Source: CAWGOF01 sp963824225 (GTDB lineage Bacteria; Acidobacteriota; Polarisedimenticolia; Polarisedimenticolales; Polarisedimenticolaceae). From it: a DNA stretch of 64,000 nucleotides. Where the stretch lies: contig CAWGOF010000003.1 in the NCBI GenBank assembly GCA_963824225.1, positions 1,364,001 through 1,428,000 of the forward strand. The letters are read 5' to 3'. The notes below the pieces were generated by a model. It searched no databases and had not been told where the DNA came from. It worked only from the letters and a program-made list of their open reading frames with translations. The translations under genes were made by a program, and so were the position numbers. Below are positions 57,178 through 64,000 of this stretch, piece after piece. The first letter of the stretch is position 1; each line of letters starts with the position of its first letter.

Positions 57178-58161
57178 ATGACCGAACCCGAGCGGATCCT
57201 GGTCACCGGCGCGGCGGGCTTCCTTGGCTCGAACCTGTGCCGCGCGCTCCTCGACGCCGGGCATTGGGCGTGCGGGGTCGACGACCTGTCCCACGGCGCG
57301 ATGCGCAACGTCGAGCCGTGCCTCGCCCACCCGCGGTTCTCGTTCGTCCGGCAGGACGCCCGCGATCGCACGGCGCTCGAGGAGCTGGCTCGCGGCGCGG
57401 CGGCGATCGTGCACCTCGCGGCGTACAAGATCCCGCGCTACGGCGGCGCGCTCGACACGCTGACCAACAACGCCCATACGACGCTGTCGGTCCTCGAGGC
57501 CGCGCGCGCCACGGGGGCCCGGGTCGTGCTGGCCTCGACGTCCGACGTCTACGGCAAGAGCCCGAAGCTCCCGTTCCGCGAGTCGGACGAGCTGCGTCTC
57601 GGCCCGAGCGACGTGAAGCGCTGGGCCTACGCCGGGTCGAAGATCCTCGACGAGCACTACGGGGTCGCCTACCACCGCGAGCGCAGGGTCCCGGTGACGA
57701 TCCTGCGGTTCTTCGGCAGCTACGGTCCGGGACAGAACACGACCTGGTGGGGCGGCCCGCAGTCGGTGTTCATCGCCGCCGCGCTGCGCGACGAGCCGAT
57801 GCAGATCCACGGCGACGGGCTACAGACGCGCAGCTTCACCTACGTCGACGACACGGTGGACGGCATCGTCCGCGCGCTCGGGACCGAGCGCGCCCGGGGC
57901 GAGGTGCTCAACATCGGGAGCACGGTCGAGACGACGATCCTCGATCTGGCGCAGCTCGTGTGGGGCCTCGCCGCGCGAGGTGCGCCGAAGCTCGAGTTCG
58001 TCCCGTACCGCTCGTTCGGCAAGTACGAGGACGTCCGGCATCGCGTGCCGGACATCGCGAAGGCCCGGGAGATCCTGGGCTTCGAGGCGCGGGTTGGCCT
58101 CGAGGACGGCCTCGGGCGCACGATCGCGTGGCAGCGGGCTCTCGAGGACGGAGCCGCATGA
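57178..58161 (+). CDS. NAD-dependent nucleotide-sugar epimerase/dehydratase
   Basis: A 327-aa extended SDR enzyme acting on a nucleotide sugar. NAD site TGAAGFLGSN; Ser/Thr region ASTSDVYGKSP; catalytic YAGSK (Tyr and Lys); and sugar-binding SYGPGQNTTWWGG and SFTYVDDTVDG. Related to GalE/UDP-glucuronate decarboxylase types. ATG at 57178, four bases after the wecB stop; it overlaps the next gene by four bases. Substrate not certain. Confidence 0.88.
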   Translation: MTEPERILVTGAAGFLGSNLCRALLDAGHWACGVDDLSHGAMRNVEPCLAHPRFSFVRQDARDRTALEELARGAAAIVHLAAYKIPRYGGALDTLTNNAHTTLSVLEAARATGARVVLASTSDVYGKSPKLPFRESDELRLGPSDVKRWAYAGSKILDEHYGVAYHRERRVPVTILRFFGSYGPGQNTTWWGGPQSVFIAAALRDEPMQIHGDGLQTRSFTYVDDTVDGIVRALGTERARGEVLNIGSTVETTILDLAQLVWGLAARGAPKLEFVPYRSFGKYEDVRHRVPDIAKAREILGFEARVGLEDGLGRTIAWQRALEDGAA

Positions 58162-59072
58162 TGCGCCGCGTCGTCGTCACCGGCGTCGCCGGGCGGATCG
58201 GGTCCCACGTCGCGCGCGCGCTCGTCGAGCGCGGGGACGACGTCGTCGGGGTCGACGACCTGTCGTCGGGCGATCGGCGGAACCTCGCACCGCTCGTCGA
58301 CGATCCCCGGTTCACGCTCGAAGAGAGCGACATCCTGGACCGGGAACGGATGGAGGCGGCGTGCGCCGGCGCCGATACGCTCGTGCACCTCGCGGCCCGG
58401 GCCGACGGAGGGGCGGCGGGGACGCTCGAGCGGCTCGATGTCCACGCTCGCGGGACCGAGATCGCCCTGGCCTGCGCGGCGCGCGAGCGGGCGCGGTTCG
58501 TCTTCGCGTCCTCGGGGCTCGCGCCGCGCGAGGAGGACGACGTCGTCCTCGGCGATCCGCAGCTCCGCTCGTGGTGCGATGCGGCCGCGAAGGTCTACGG
58601 CGAGCACCTGTGCTTCGGCTACGCCGAGAAGCACGACCTCCCGATCGCCATCCTGCGCTACTCCGGGGTCTACGGACCGTCCTTCGGCCGGCCGACAGCG
58701 GTCGATCGGTGGATCGACGCCGCGCTCGCCGGGCGACCGATGCCGGTTTCGAGCGTTGGGACGCTCCCGTGGTCGATGCTCCACGTCGACGACGCGGTCC
58801 GGGCGACGATCCTCGCGGCCGACACGCCCGCAGCGCTGGGCCACGTGATCAACGTCTGCGGTCCCGCGATCGCGACGTCCGAGCTCGCGCGCCTCGTGTG
58901 GCGGCTCGCCGGACGGACGGGCGAGCCGGTGCTCGACGAGCGACCCGCCGAGGTGCAGGAGCCGCGGGCGATCGACGGCTCGAAGGCCGCGACCGTGCTC
59001 GGCTTTGCGCCGCAGGTCGCGGTCGCCTGCGGCCTCGAGCGGCAGGTCCGCTTCGTCCGCGAGAACCCGTGA
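58158..59072 (+). CDS. SDR epimerase-like protein lacking the catalytic tyrosine
   Basis: A 304-aa extended SDR protein. The NAD site is TGVAGRIGSH; the segment VHLAARADGG and SGVYGPSFGRP are as in sugar epimerases. At the place of YxxxK it reads DAAAK: the Lys stays but the Tyr is Asp. The Ser region is FASSGLAP. It may be inactive, use another acid, or bind sugar only. ATGATG start overlapping the upstream TGA; the stop overlaps the next GTG start. One operon with its neighbours. Confidence 0.8.
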   Translation: MMRRVVVTGVAGRIGSHVARALVERGDDVVGVDDLSSGDRRNLAPLVDDPRFTLEESDILDRERMEAACAGADTLVHLAARADGGAAGTLERLDVHARGTEIALACAARERARFVFASSGLAPREEDDVVLGDPQLRSWCDAAAKVYGEHLCFGYAEKHDLPIAILRYSGVYGPSFGRPTAVDRWIDAALAGRPMPVSSVGTLPWSMLHVDDAVRATILAADTPAALGHVINVCGPAIATSELARLVWRLAGRTGEPVLDERPAEVQEPRAIDGSKAATVLGFAPQVAVACGLERQVRFVRENP

Positions 59073-59821
59073 GCGCCCGCCTCCACGTCGTCGTTCCGCT
59101 GCTCGACGAGTCGCCGAACGTCCCGCGCCTCGTCCGGGACCTCGGCACGTTCGCGCGCGAGATCGGCCCCGACCTCGTGTGCCGCGTGATCTTCGTCGAC
59201 GACGGGAGCACCGACGGCACCGCCGAGCGGATCGAGGCCGAGCGCGGCGGCCTCGACGTCACCGTCCTGCGCCATCCATCGAACCGCGGGCCAGGCGCCG
59301 CGTTCCGCACCGCGTTCGAGCACCTGGCGCCGCTCCTCCGCGCCGAGGACTGGGTCCTGACGCTCGAGGGCGACAACACGTCGCGCCTGTCGACCGTGAA
59401 GCAGATGCTCGTGCGGCGGCACGAGGGGTTCGACGTCGTCCTCGCCAGCCCGTACGCCTACGGCGGCGGGATCACCCAGACGTCGCTCGTGCGCACGTTT
59501 CTGAGCCACATGGCGAACGGCCTGGTCAAGGAGCTCCTGGGGATCCACGGGATCCTGACCATGAGCTCGTTCGTCCGGCTCTACTCGGCCCCGATCCTCG
59601 GTCGGCTCCAGGCGCGCCACGGCCCGGGGATCGTCGACAGCCGCGGCTTCGAGTGCATGGTCGAGCTGTTGAGGAAGCTCGTGGACGCCCGGGCGACGAT
59701 CTCCGAGGTCGCGATGCCGCTCGACGGCTCGCTGCGCGAGGGCCCGAGCAAGATGCCGACCCTGCGCACGATCCGCGGCTACCTGCGCTTGTTCCTCAAT
59801 CGCAGGCGCGATCGAGGTTGA
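59069..59821 (+). CDS. Family-2 glycosyltransferase
   Basis: A 250-aa GT-A fold enzyme, soluble. Typical VVVPLLDESPNVPRL, FVDDGSTDGTAERI, HPSNRGPGAAFRTAF, and a diphosphate-binding site read here as LEGDNTSRLS (E/D). Resembles dolichyl-phosphate mannosyltransferase-like enzymes. GTG start overlapping the upstream TGA as GTGA. Its last 26 bases overlap the convergent membrane gene. Confidence 0.87.
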   Translation: MSARLHVVVPLLDESPNVPRLVRDLGTFAREIGPDLVCRVIFVDDGSTDGTAERIEAERGGLDVTVLRHPSNRGPGAAFRTAFEHLAPLLRAEDWVLTLEGDNTSRLSTVKQMLVRRHEGFDVVLASPYAYGGGITQTSLVRTFLSHMANGLVKELLGIHGILTMSSFVRLYSAPILGRLQARHGPGIVDSRGFECMVELLRKLVDARATISEVAMPLDGSLREGPSKMPTLRTIRGYLRLFLNRRRDRG

Positions 59822-61286
59822 GACACAGCACCGCCGGCCCCGCGCTCGTTTCGATCTCGCGCCGCCGCTCGATCCGTCCCCGTGGGGCGAGGCGCGCGTA
59901 GCGCTCGGGCGTCATGAGCAGGTACCGCGAGCGCGGCGCGACGTCCTCGACCTGGAGCAGGGTCGCCACGCCGATCCCCGACGGCAGCCCGGCCAGGTCG
60001 ACCGGATACTCGAGCGGAGGCTCGTAGTACACGGCGAGCGTGTTGCACCAGCGGTCGGGCGAGCTGCGGTAGGCCACGTCGTCGCCGACCTGCGTCCTGA
60101 GCGACTCGATCGCCCGCCGGTAGGTCCCGTCGTACGCCGGGCGCCAGCGCTCGTACTCGACGAGGAATGCGGGCAGCATGCACAGCTCGAGCCCGAGGAC
60201 GACGAGCGCGAGCGCGCGGCCCCACCCGTCGCGGAACGCGGCGAGGATCAGGGCCGAAAACAGCAGGTGCACCGAGAGCAGCCGGTAGTCGCCGTAGTTG
60301 CCCACGATGTAGAGCGGCAGGATCAGGGCCGCGATCCCGCCCAGGTTCACGAAGTGCAGCACCGGCGCGGGAAGGCGCCGCGCCCGGACCCGCTCGATCG
60401 CGAGCGCGACGAGGAGCACGACCACCTGGAGCCTCTGTCCCGTCTCGAGCGCGGTGGCGCCGGGCGAGACGATCGCTCGCAGGTTGGCGAGCGTGCGCTC
60501 GACCCACACGCGAGCGAGCCGCGCAGGGTCGTCCGTCACGGTCGACGGCGACCACGTGCCCTCGAACGGCACGCTGAAGTAGCCGTTGAGGAGCCACACC
60601 GCGCCCGCGGTCAGCGCCGCTGCCCCGAGCGCGGCCCCGCGCACGCTGCGACCGCGCCCCTCGGACGCCAGGTACGCGAACGGGAACAGCAGCACGGCCC
60701 ACGTGATCCGCAGCGCGCTCGCGAAGACGAGGAGCACGGCGCACACCACGATCGCCCCGTGCGCGCGCCGATCGCGGATCACGCGAACGAAGAGCCCGGC
60801 AAGCGCGATCGCCAGCGCGTAGTGCAAGCCCTCCTGCATGTTCGTCTGGACGAACCGCAGGAGCGGGCAGAACGTGGCGCACAGCGCACCGACGAGGACC
60901 GTGCCGGGCCGGTCGATCCCCGTGACGAGCAGGAACGTCAGGATCGCCGCGGCGATCAACCCGAGGTGGAACAACGGCGCCGATGCGAGCCCGTAGCCGA
61001 AGATGCGGCCGAGCGTGCCGTAGGCCACGGGGAACACCGGCCCGTAGATCCCGAAGCTCGGCCCCGCGGGGGCGGTGCGCTCGTCGATCGAGTAGTTGCC
61101 GCCCGAGAAGCCGACGTCGAGATAGGTCCGCGTCATGTGCCAGTTCTCGGTCTCGTCGTTCGTGTGCGGCGCGGGCGCGAAGTCCGAGAGATTCGCCCCG
61201 TGGACGCCGTGGACCAGGGCCAGCGTCGCCAGGATCGGCGCGGCCATCGTCGCGGCGACGACGAGGGCCCGGAGGAAGGGCTTCAA
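59796..61286 (-). CDS. Polytopic membrane protein, glycosyltransferase-like (GT-C type)
   Basis: A 496-aa protein with about ten membrane segments and a soluble C-terminal region, in the layout of GT-C sugar transferases. The first loop carries TNDETENWHMTRTYLDVG, similar in position to the acidic loop of such enzymes. Start TTG (61286), overlapping the upstream TGA as TTGA; the more internal ATG at residue 15 is possible. It converges on the GT2 gene. Confidence 0.68.
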   Translation of the reverse strand: MKPFLRALVVAATMAAPILATLALVHGVHGANLSDFAPAPHTNDETENWHMTRTYLDVGFSGGNYSIDERTAPAGPSFGIYGPVFPVAYGTLGRIFGYGLASAPLFHLGLIAAAILTFLLVTGIDRPGTVLVGALCATFCPLLRFVQTNMQEGLHYALAIALAGLFVRVIRDRRAHGAIVVCAVLLVFASALRITWAVLLFPFAYLASEGRGRSVRGAALGAAALTAGAVWLLNGYFSVPFEGTWSPSTVTDDPARLARVWVERTLANLRAIVSPGATALETGQRLQVVVLLVALAIERVRARRLPAPVLHFVNLGGIAALILPLYIVGNYGDYRLLSVHLLFSALILAAFRDGWGRALALVVLGLELCMLPAFLVEYERWRPAYDGTYRRAIESLRTQVGDDVAYRSSPDRWCNTLAVYYEPPLEYPVDLAGLPSGIGVATLLQVEDVAPRSRYLLMTPERYARLAPRGRIERRREIETSAGPAVLCLNLDRACD

Positions 61287-62398
61287 AACTTCACGCGCTG
61301 CATCGCCCGCAGGACGTCGAGACCGTAGACCGTGCCGCGCCAGTCGACGCCCCCGCGCCGCATGCAGGCCCACGCCGAGTGCAGCAGCATCCCGGCGAGC
61401 AGTAGCTGGCCGATCGGCTGGGCCACGATCACGAGCGGGCTGCGCCCGATCTTCCACGCCACGACGACGGCGTGGAGCGCGAGCGTGACGAGCGCGACGG
61501 CGGCGAGAGCGGCGACGACCGGGCTCGGCTGGACGAGCGCGACGAGCGGCCCGAGCGCGAACGCGACGACGGCCAGGGCGACCGCCACCGCCCGCCCGAC
61601 GCGGTAGTGGCCGACGAACGCGAACAGGTTTTTCTCGAGCCCCCGGGCCATCTGACGCAGCGAGCCGTACCAGCGCACCTCGACCTGGCCGAGGCCGATC
61701 GCCAGGCGGCTACGCCCGCCGTTGCGCGCGACCATCAAGCCGAGCCCCACGTCGTCCAGGACCTCGAGCCGCAGCCAGTCGAAGCCCGGCGTGCGCGCGA
61801 GCATCTCGCGGCGCACGAGGTTGAACGCGCCGACCCCGACGTACGCCCGCGACCCCGGCCGCCCCACGCGCTCGGCTCGCGTACGCTGGAGGAACGCGGT
61901 GCCGAACGCGGCCTGGGCCACGTCGTGCCAGAACGAACCGGCGTGCAGCTCGGGGACCGCGGTCAGGTGATCGAGCCGCTCCTCGATCGCCCACGCCACC
62001 GCACGGCGTAGCGCACCCGGAGCGAAGTGCACGTCGGCGTCGGTGAACAGCAGCCACTCCCCGCTCGCCGCGCGCACACCCGAGTCGAGCGCGTGGACCT
62101 TGCCGAGCCAGCCCTCGGGCAGCCGGCGCACGTGCAGCGCGACGACCCGCGGGTCGAGCGAGGCGATCTCGTCGGCGATCGCGCCCGTCGAGTCGGTCGA
62201 TCGATCGTCGACGAGCACGATCTCGAGGTCCGGGTAGTCCTGGGCCGTGAGCGTCGCGACCGCCGCGCGCACCGACTCGCCCTCGTTGCACGCCGGGACG
62301 ATTACGCTCAGCTTGGGCCAGCGTTCGGGTGCACTGGGCTCGAGCCTCTCGAGCCACGGCAACTGGCGCCCCCCCACGAGCGCGCGCAGGTAGTACAC
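61283..62398 (-). CDS. Membrane-associated family-2 glycosyltransferase (HpnB-like)
   Basis: About 371 aa as called from GTG at 62398, but the frame is open upstream to about 62457 and codes for a likely membrane helix (LALAAWSGLASIGWCVYYL), so the true N-terminus is probably longer; no standard start codon is available there. The GT-A core has LSVIVPACNEGESV, VLVDDRSTDSTG, LLFTDADVHFAPG and EVLDDVGLGLMVA, then QMARGLEKNL and three or four membrane helices at the C-terminus. Resembles HpnB-type transferases. Coupled to the membrane gene downstream. Confidence 0.8.
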   Translation of the reverse strand: MYYLRALVGGRQLPWLERLEPSAPERWPKLSVIVPACNEGESVRAAVATLTAQDYPDLEIVLVDDRSTDSTGAIADEIASLDPRVVALHVRRLPEGWLGKVHALDSGVRAASGEWLLFTDADVHFAPGALRRAVAWAIEERLDHLTAVPELHAGSFWHDVAQAAFGTAFLQRTRAERVGRPGSRAYVGVGAFNLVRREMLARTPGFDWLRLEVLDDVGLGLMVARNGGRSRLAIGLGQVEVRWYGSLRQMARGLEKNLFAFVGHYRVGRAVAVALAVVAFALGPLVALVQPSPVVAALAAVALVTLALHAVVVAWKIGRSPLVIVAQPIGQLLLAGMLLHSAWACMRRGGVDWRGTVYGLDVLRAMQRVKF

Positions 62399-62454
62399 GC
62401 ACCAGCCGATCGACGCGAGCCCGCTCCACGCGGCGAGCGCGAGGTCGCCCGGTC

Positions 62455-62778
62455 CTATTTGCAGCGGCAGACCCGGATCGGGCAGCGGCTATGGACGCAG
62501 TTCCCGTTCCCCGCTCCGCACTGCGCGTCGCAGTCCACGTCCTTCGAGCACTGCGGGATCAGCCGGCAGATCGCTGCTTCGGTGGCCGGGACGCCGTCGG
62601 CCGGCTCGATCCCGTCAGCCCATGCTTCCTCGAGGCTGCCCGGCTCGGGCGCCGGCGCGGGCTCGGCACCCGCGTCCTCCCCGACGACCAGGATCTCGGT
62701 CGATCCCGCGAACCCCCACGCGGTGGCGCCGAGCACCAGGACGACGAACCCGAGGACCAGCAGGCTCTTGCGGCTCAT
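62455..62778 (-). CDS. Small secreted Cys-rich protein
   Basis: A 107-aa exported protein: signal peptide (SRKSLLVLGFVVLVLGATAW), acidic Pro/Ala linker (about 30-68), and a C-terminal 37-residue module with eight Cys (ICRLIPQCSKDVDCDAQCG then NCVHSRCPIRVCRCK). It shares the CS-x3-DC element with the peptide at 19322-19657. The ATG has AAGGAGGAG, and a consensus promoter lies upstream. Role unknown; could be a disulfide-knot toxin, inhibitor or structural peptide. Confidence 0.75.
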   Translation of the reverse strand: MSRKSLLVLGFVVLVLGATAWGFAGSTEILVVGEDAGAEPAPAPEPGSLEEAWADGIEPADGVPATEAAICRLIPQCSKDVDCDAQCGAGNGNCVHSRCPIRVCRCK

Positions 62779-62793
62779 GACTCCTCCTTGTAT

Positions 62794-62828
62794 GCCGGGT
62801 TTATACCCGGCGGTGTGCTTCCGGTCAA
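62794..62828 (-). promoter_or_regulatory. Consensus promoter with -10 inside a palindrome
   Basis: Minus strand: TTGACC (62828-62823), exactly 17 bases, TATAAA (62805-62800). The -10 sits inside the inverted repeat GCCGGGT-ATAA-ACCCGGC (62794-62811), a possible operator. The -10 ends 21 bases before the ATG at 62778. Confidence 0.75.
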
Positions 62829-62846
62829 TCGGCGCGGAGCGTTTCG

Positions 62847-62852
62847 TATAAT
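62847..62852 (+). promoter_or_regulatory. Perfect -10 box of a probably leaderless gene
   Basis: TATAAT ends seven bases before the GTG at 62860, with no Shine-Dalgarno between. Transcription would begin at the start codon. No clear -35 hexamer; the region is shared with the divergent promoter. Confidence 0.55.
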
Positions 62853-62859
62853 CCGCGCC

Positions 62860-63810
62860 GTGAGCGAGGCAGCCGCAGACGAGGGCGTGTCGGTCGTCAT
62901 CCCGGTATTCAACTCGGCGGCGGGGATCCCGACGCTCGTCGAGCGCCTCGCGGCGGTACTCGGCGGCCTGGGGCGCCCGTACGAGGTGATCCTGGTCGAC
63001 GACCGCAGCGCCGATTCGAGCTGGGACGCGATCCAGCGTTGCCGGACCGCGCGACCGTGGCTCCGCGGCATCCGGCTGATGCGCAACTCGGGGCAGCACA
63101 ACGCGCTCCTGTGCGGGATCCGCGCGGCGCGGAACGCGACGTGCGTCACGCTCGACGACGACCTGCAGAACCCCCCCGAGGAGATCCCCAAGCTCCTGGC
63201 GCGGCTCGCCGAGGGCCACGATCTCGTGTACGGCACACCGATCGTCGCGCGCCACGCGCTGCGCCACCGCCTGGCCTCACGGATCCTGCGCTTCGCGCTG
63301 TCGGTCGCGCTCGGAGCGCGGATCGCGCGGGTCGTCAGCCCGTTCCGCGCGTTTCGGACCCACCTGCGCCGCGCGTTCGCCGACGTGCGCACGCCGTGGA
63401 TCATCGTCGACGTCCTCCTGACCTGGGCCACGACGAACGTCGGGACGGTGACGGTGCGCCACGACGCGCGGGGGCACGGCCGGCCGACCTACACGTTCCG
63501 CCGGCGCTTCGTCCAGGCGCTCGACCTGATCACCGGGTTCAGCACGCTGCCGCTCAAGATCGCGAGCGTCATCGGCTTCGTGTTCACCGTGTTCGGCTTC
63601 GGCGTCCTGTGCTACGTGCTGTGGGTGTACTTCCGCTACGGCGGCGTGCCGGGCTTTCCGTTCCTGGCCTCGACGATCGCCATCTTCTCGGGTGCGCAGC
63701 TGTTCGCGCTCGGTGTCGTCGGCGAGTACCTGGCCCGCATGTTCCAGCGCACCATGGACCGTCCGCCGTACACGATCGGCGAGACGACCGACCCGCCGGG
63801 CGCCGGGTAG
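62860..63810 (+). CDS. Polyprenyl-phosphate glycosyltransferase (GtrB/ArnC-like)
   Basis: A 316-aa GT2 enzyme with two C-terminal membrane helices (FVFTVFGFGVLCYVLWVYF and FPFLASTIAIFSGAQLFALG), as in GtrB, ArnC and DPMS3. Core: VSVVIPVFNSAAG, LVDDRSADSSWD, NSGQHNALLCGIRA, and LDDDLQNPPEEIP (DxD). C-terminal FRRRFVQALDLITGFSTLPL is also typical. It charges polyprenyl-phosphate with a sugar for a GT-C enzyme, fitting the family-39-type proteins elsewhere in the window. GTG start. Confidence 0.92.
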   Translation: MSEAAADEGVSVVIPVFNSAAGIPTLVERLAAVLGGLGRPYEVILVDDRSADSSWDAIQRCRTARPWLRGIRLMRNSGQHNALLCGIRAARNATCVTLDDDLQNPPEEIPKLLARLAEGHDLVYGTPIVARHALRHRLASRILRFALSVALGARIARVVSPFRAFRTHLRRAFADVRTPWIIVDVLLTWATTNVGTVTVRHDARGHGRPTYTFRRRFVQALDLITGFSTLPLKIASVIGFVFTVFGFGVLCYVLWVYFRYGGVPGFPFLASTIAIFSGAQLFALGVVGEYLARMFQRTMDRPPYTIGETTDPPGAG

Positions 63811-64000
63811 ATGAGCCGCCGGAAGCCCGACACGCGCGTCGCCGCCGGACAGCGCTCGTACTACCGGTCGCTGCTCGAGACCCACGGCGACAGCCCGAGG
63901 TCCGTGGGCTACAACGACGCGACGACGCAGAACGAGCGGTTCGCGCGACTGGCCCGCGTGTTCGACGGCCAGCTGCCGCCGTTCACGGTGCATGAGATCG
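63811..64000 (+). CDS. N-terminal part of a probable SAM-dependent methyltransferase (cut by window end)
   Basis: ATG directly after the GT2 stop. The 63 residues visible (YYRSLLETHGDSPRSVGYND then QNERFARLARVFDG) match the N-terminal helix of class I methyltransferases found in glycan and O-antigen clusters. The SAM-binding glycine motif lies beyond the window, so the call is tentative. Confidence 0.6.
   Translation, partial: MSRRKPDTRVAAGQRSYYRSLLETHGDSPRSVGYNDATTQNERFARLARVFDGQLPPFTVHEI

Overview
The window is 64 kb of GC-rich bacterial chromosome, densely packed with short intergenic gaps. Many neighbouring genes overlap by four bases (ATGA, GTGA or TTGA), and GTG and TTG starts are common. 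I saw no rRNA, tRNA, CRISPR array, transposase or phage gene. The gene content resembles uncultured Acidobacteriota or deltaproteobacterial-type lineages: UnbV/ASPIC and FG-GAP proteins, matrixin-like peptidases, tricorn-like S41 peptidase, Tat-exported TldD, many TPR proteins, RtcB with archease. That placement is inference, since no phylogenetic marker is present. The longest stretch without a gene is 28492-28762, which holds an 11-bp inverted repeat.

Layout. 0-5 kb: two family-39-type membrane glycosyltransferases, CsbD, an internally deleted alpha/beta-hydrolase remnant, and a secreted coiled-coil protein with a clear terminator. 5-11 kb: a large hybrid histidine kinase, acetyltransferase, SpoIIAA-like protein, a small Cys-rich secreted protein, DUF1990, and a double-lobed retropepsin-like protease with PDZ. 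11-20 kb: DUF4383, an operon of a DUF1624-type acyltransferase, a membrane protein and a glycogen-debranching-like glucosidase, then HAD phosphatase, DUF2959, DUF502 and small exported proteins. 20-28 kb: thioesterase, tricorn-like S41 peptidase (many frameshifts), thioredoxin-like protein, an UnbV/TPR protein and a VapBC-type toxin-antitoxin pair.

28-42.6 kb: a small exported protein translationally coupled to a 2402-residue matrixin/FG-GAP giant; then a signalling set (Ser/Thr kinase with TPR, sigma-54 activator with GAF, and a receiver-like/HATPase protein); then a second matrixin-like protein beside a second small partner of the same type. 42.6-48.4 kb: TPR lipoprotein, UnbV lipoprotein and M29 aminopeptidase in one operon, and an SGNH-like hydrolase. 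48.4-56 kb: a minus-strand operon of TldD (Tat signal), PmbA, archease, RtcB, alpha/beta hydrolase and S9 peptidase. 56-64 kb: surface-glycan genes, namely UDP-GlcNAc 2-epimerase, two NAD-dependent epimerases, three family-2 glycosyltransferases, a polytopic membrane protein, a small Cys-rich secreted protein under a textbook promoter, and the start of a methyltransferase.

Two themes stand out. First, the pair 'small exported protein + matrixin' occurs twice. Second, four genes contain single-base indels (11 insertions, 2 deletions) that break otherwise conserved frames with no in-frame stop codons; a fifth (archease) probably lost one base near its start. This is most easily explained by local sequence error, but it needs raw reads to settle and it affects how those genes are annotated.
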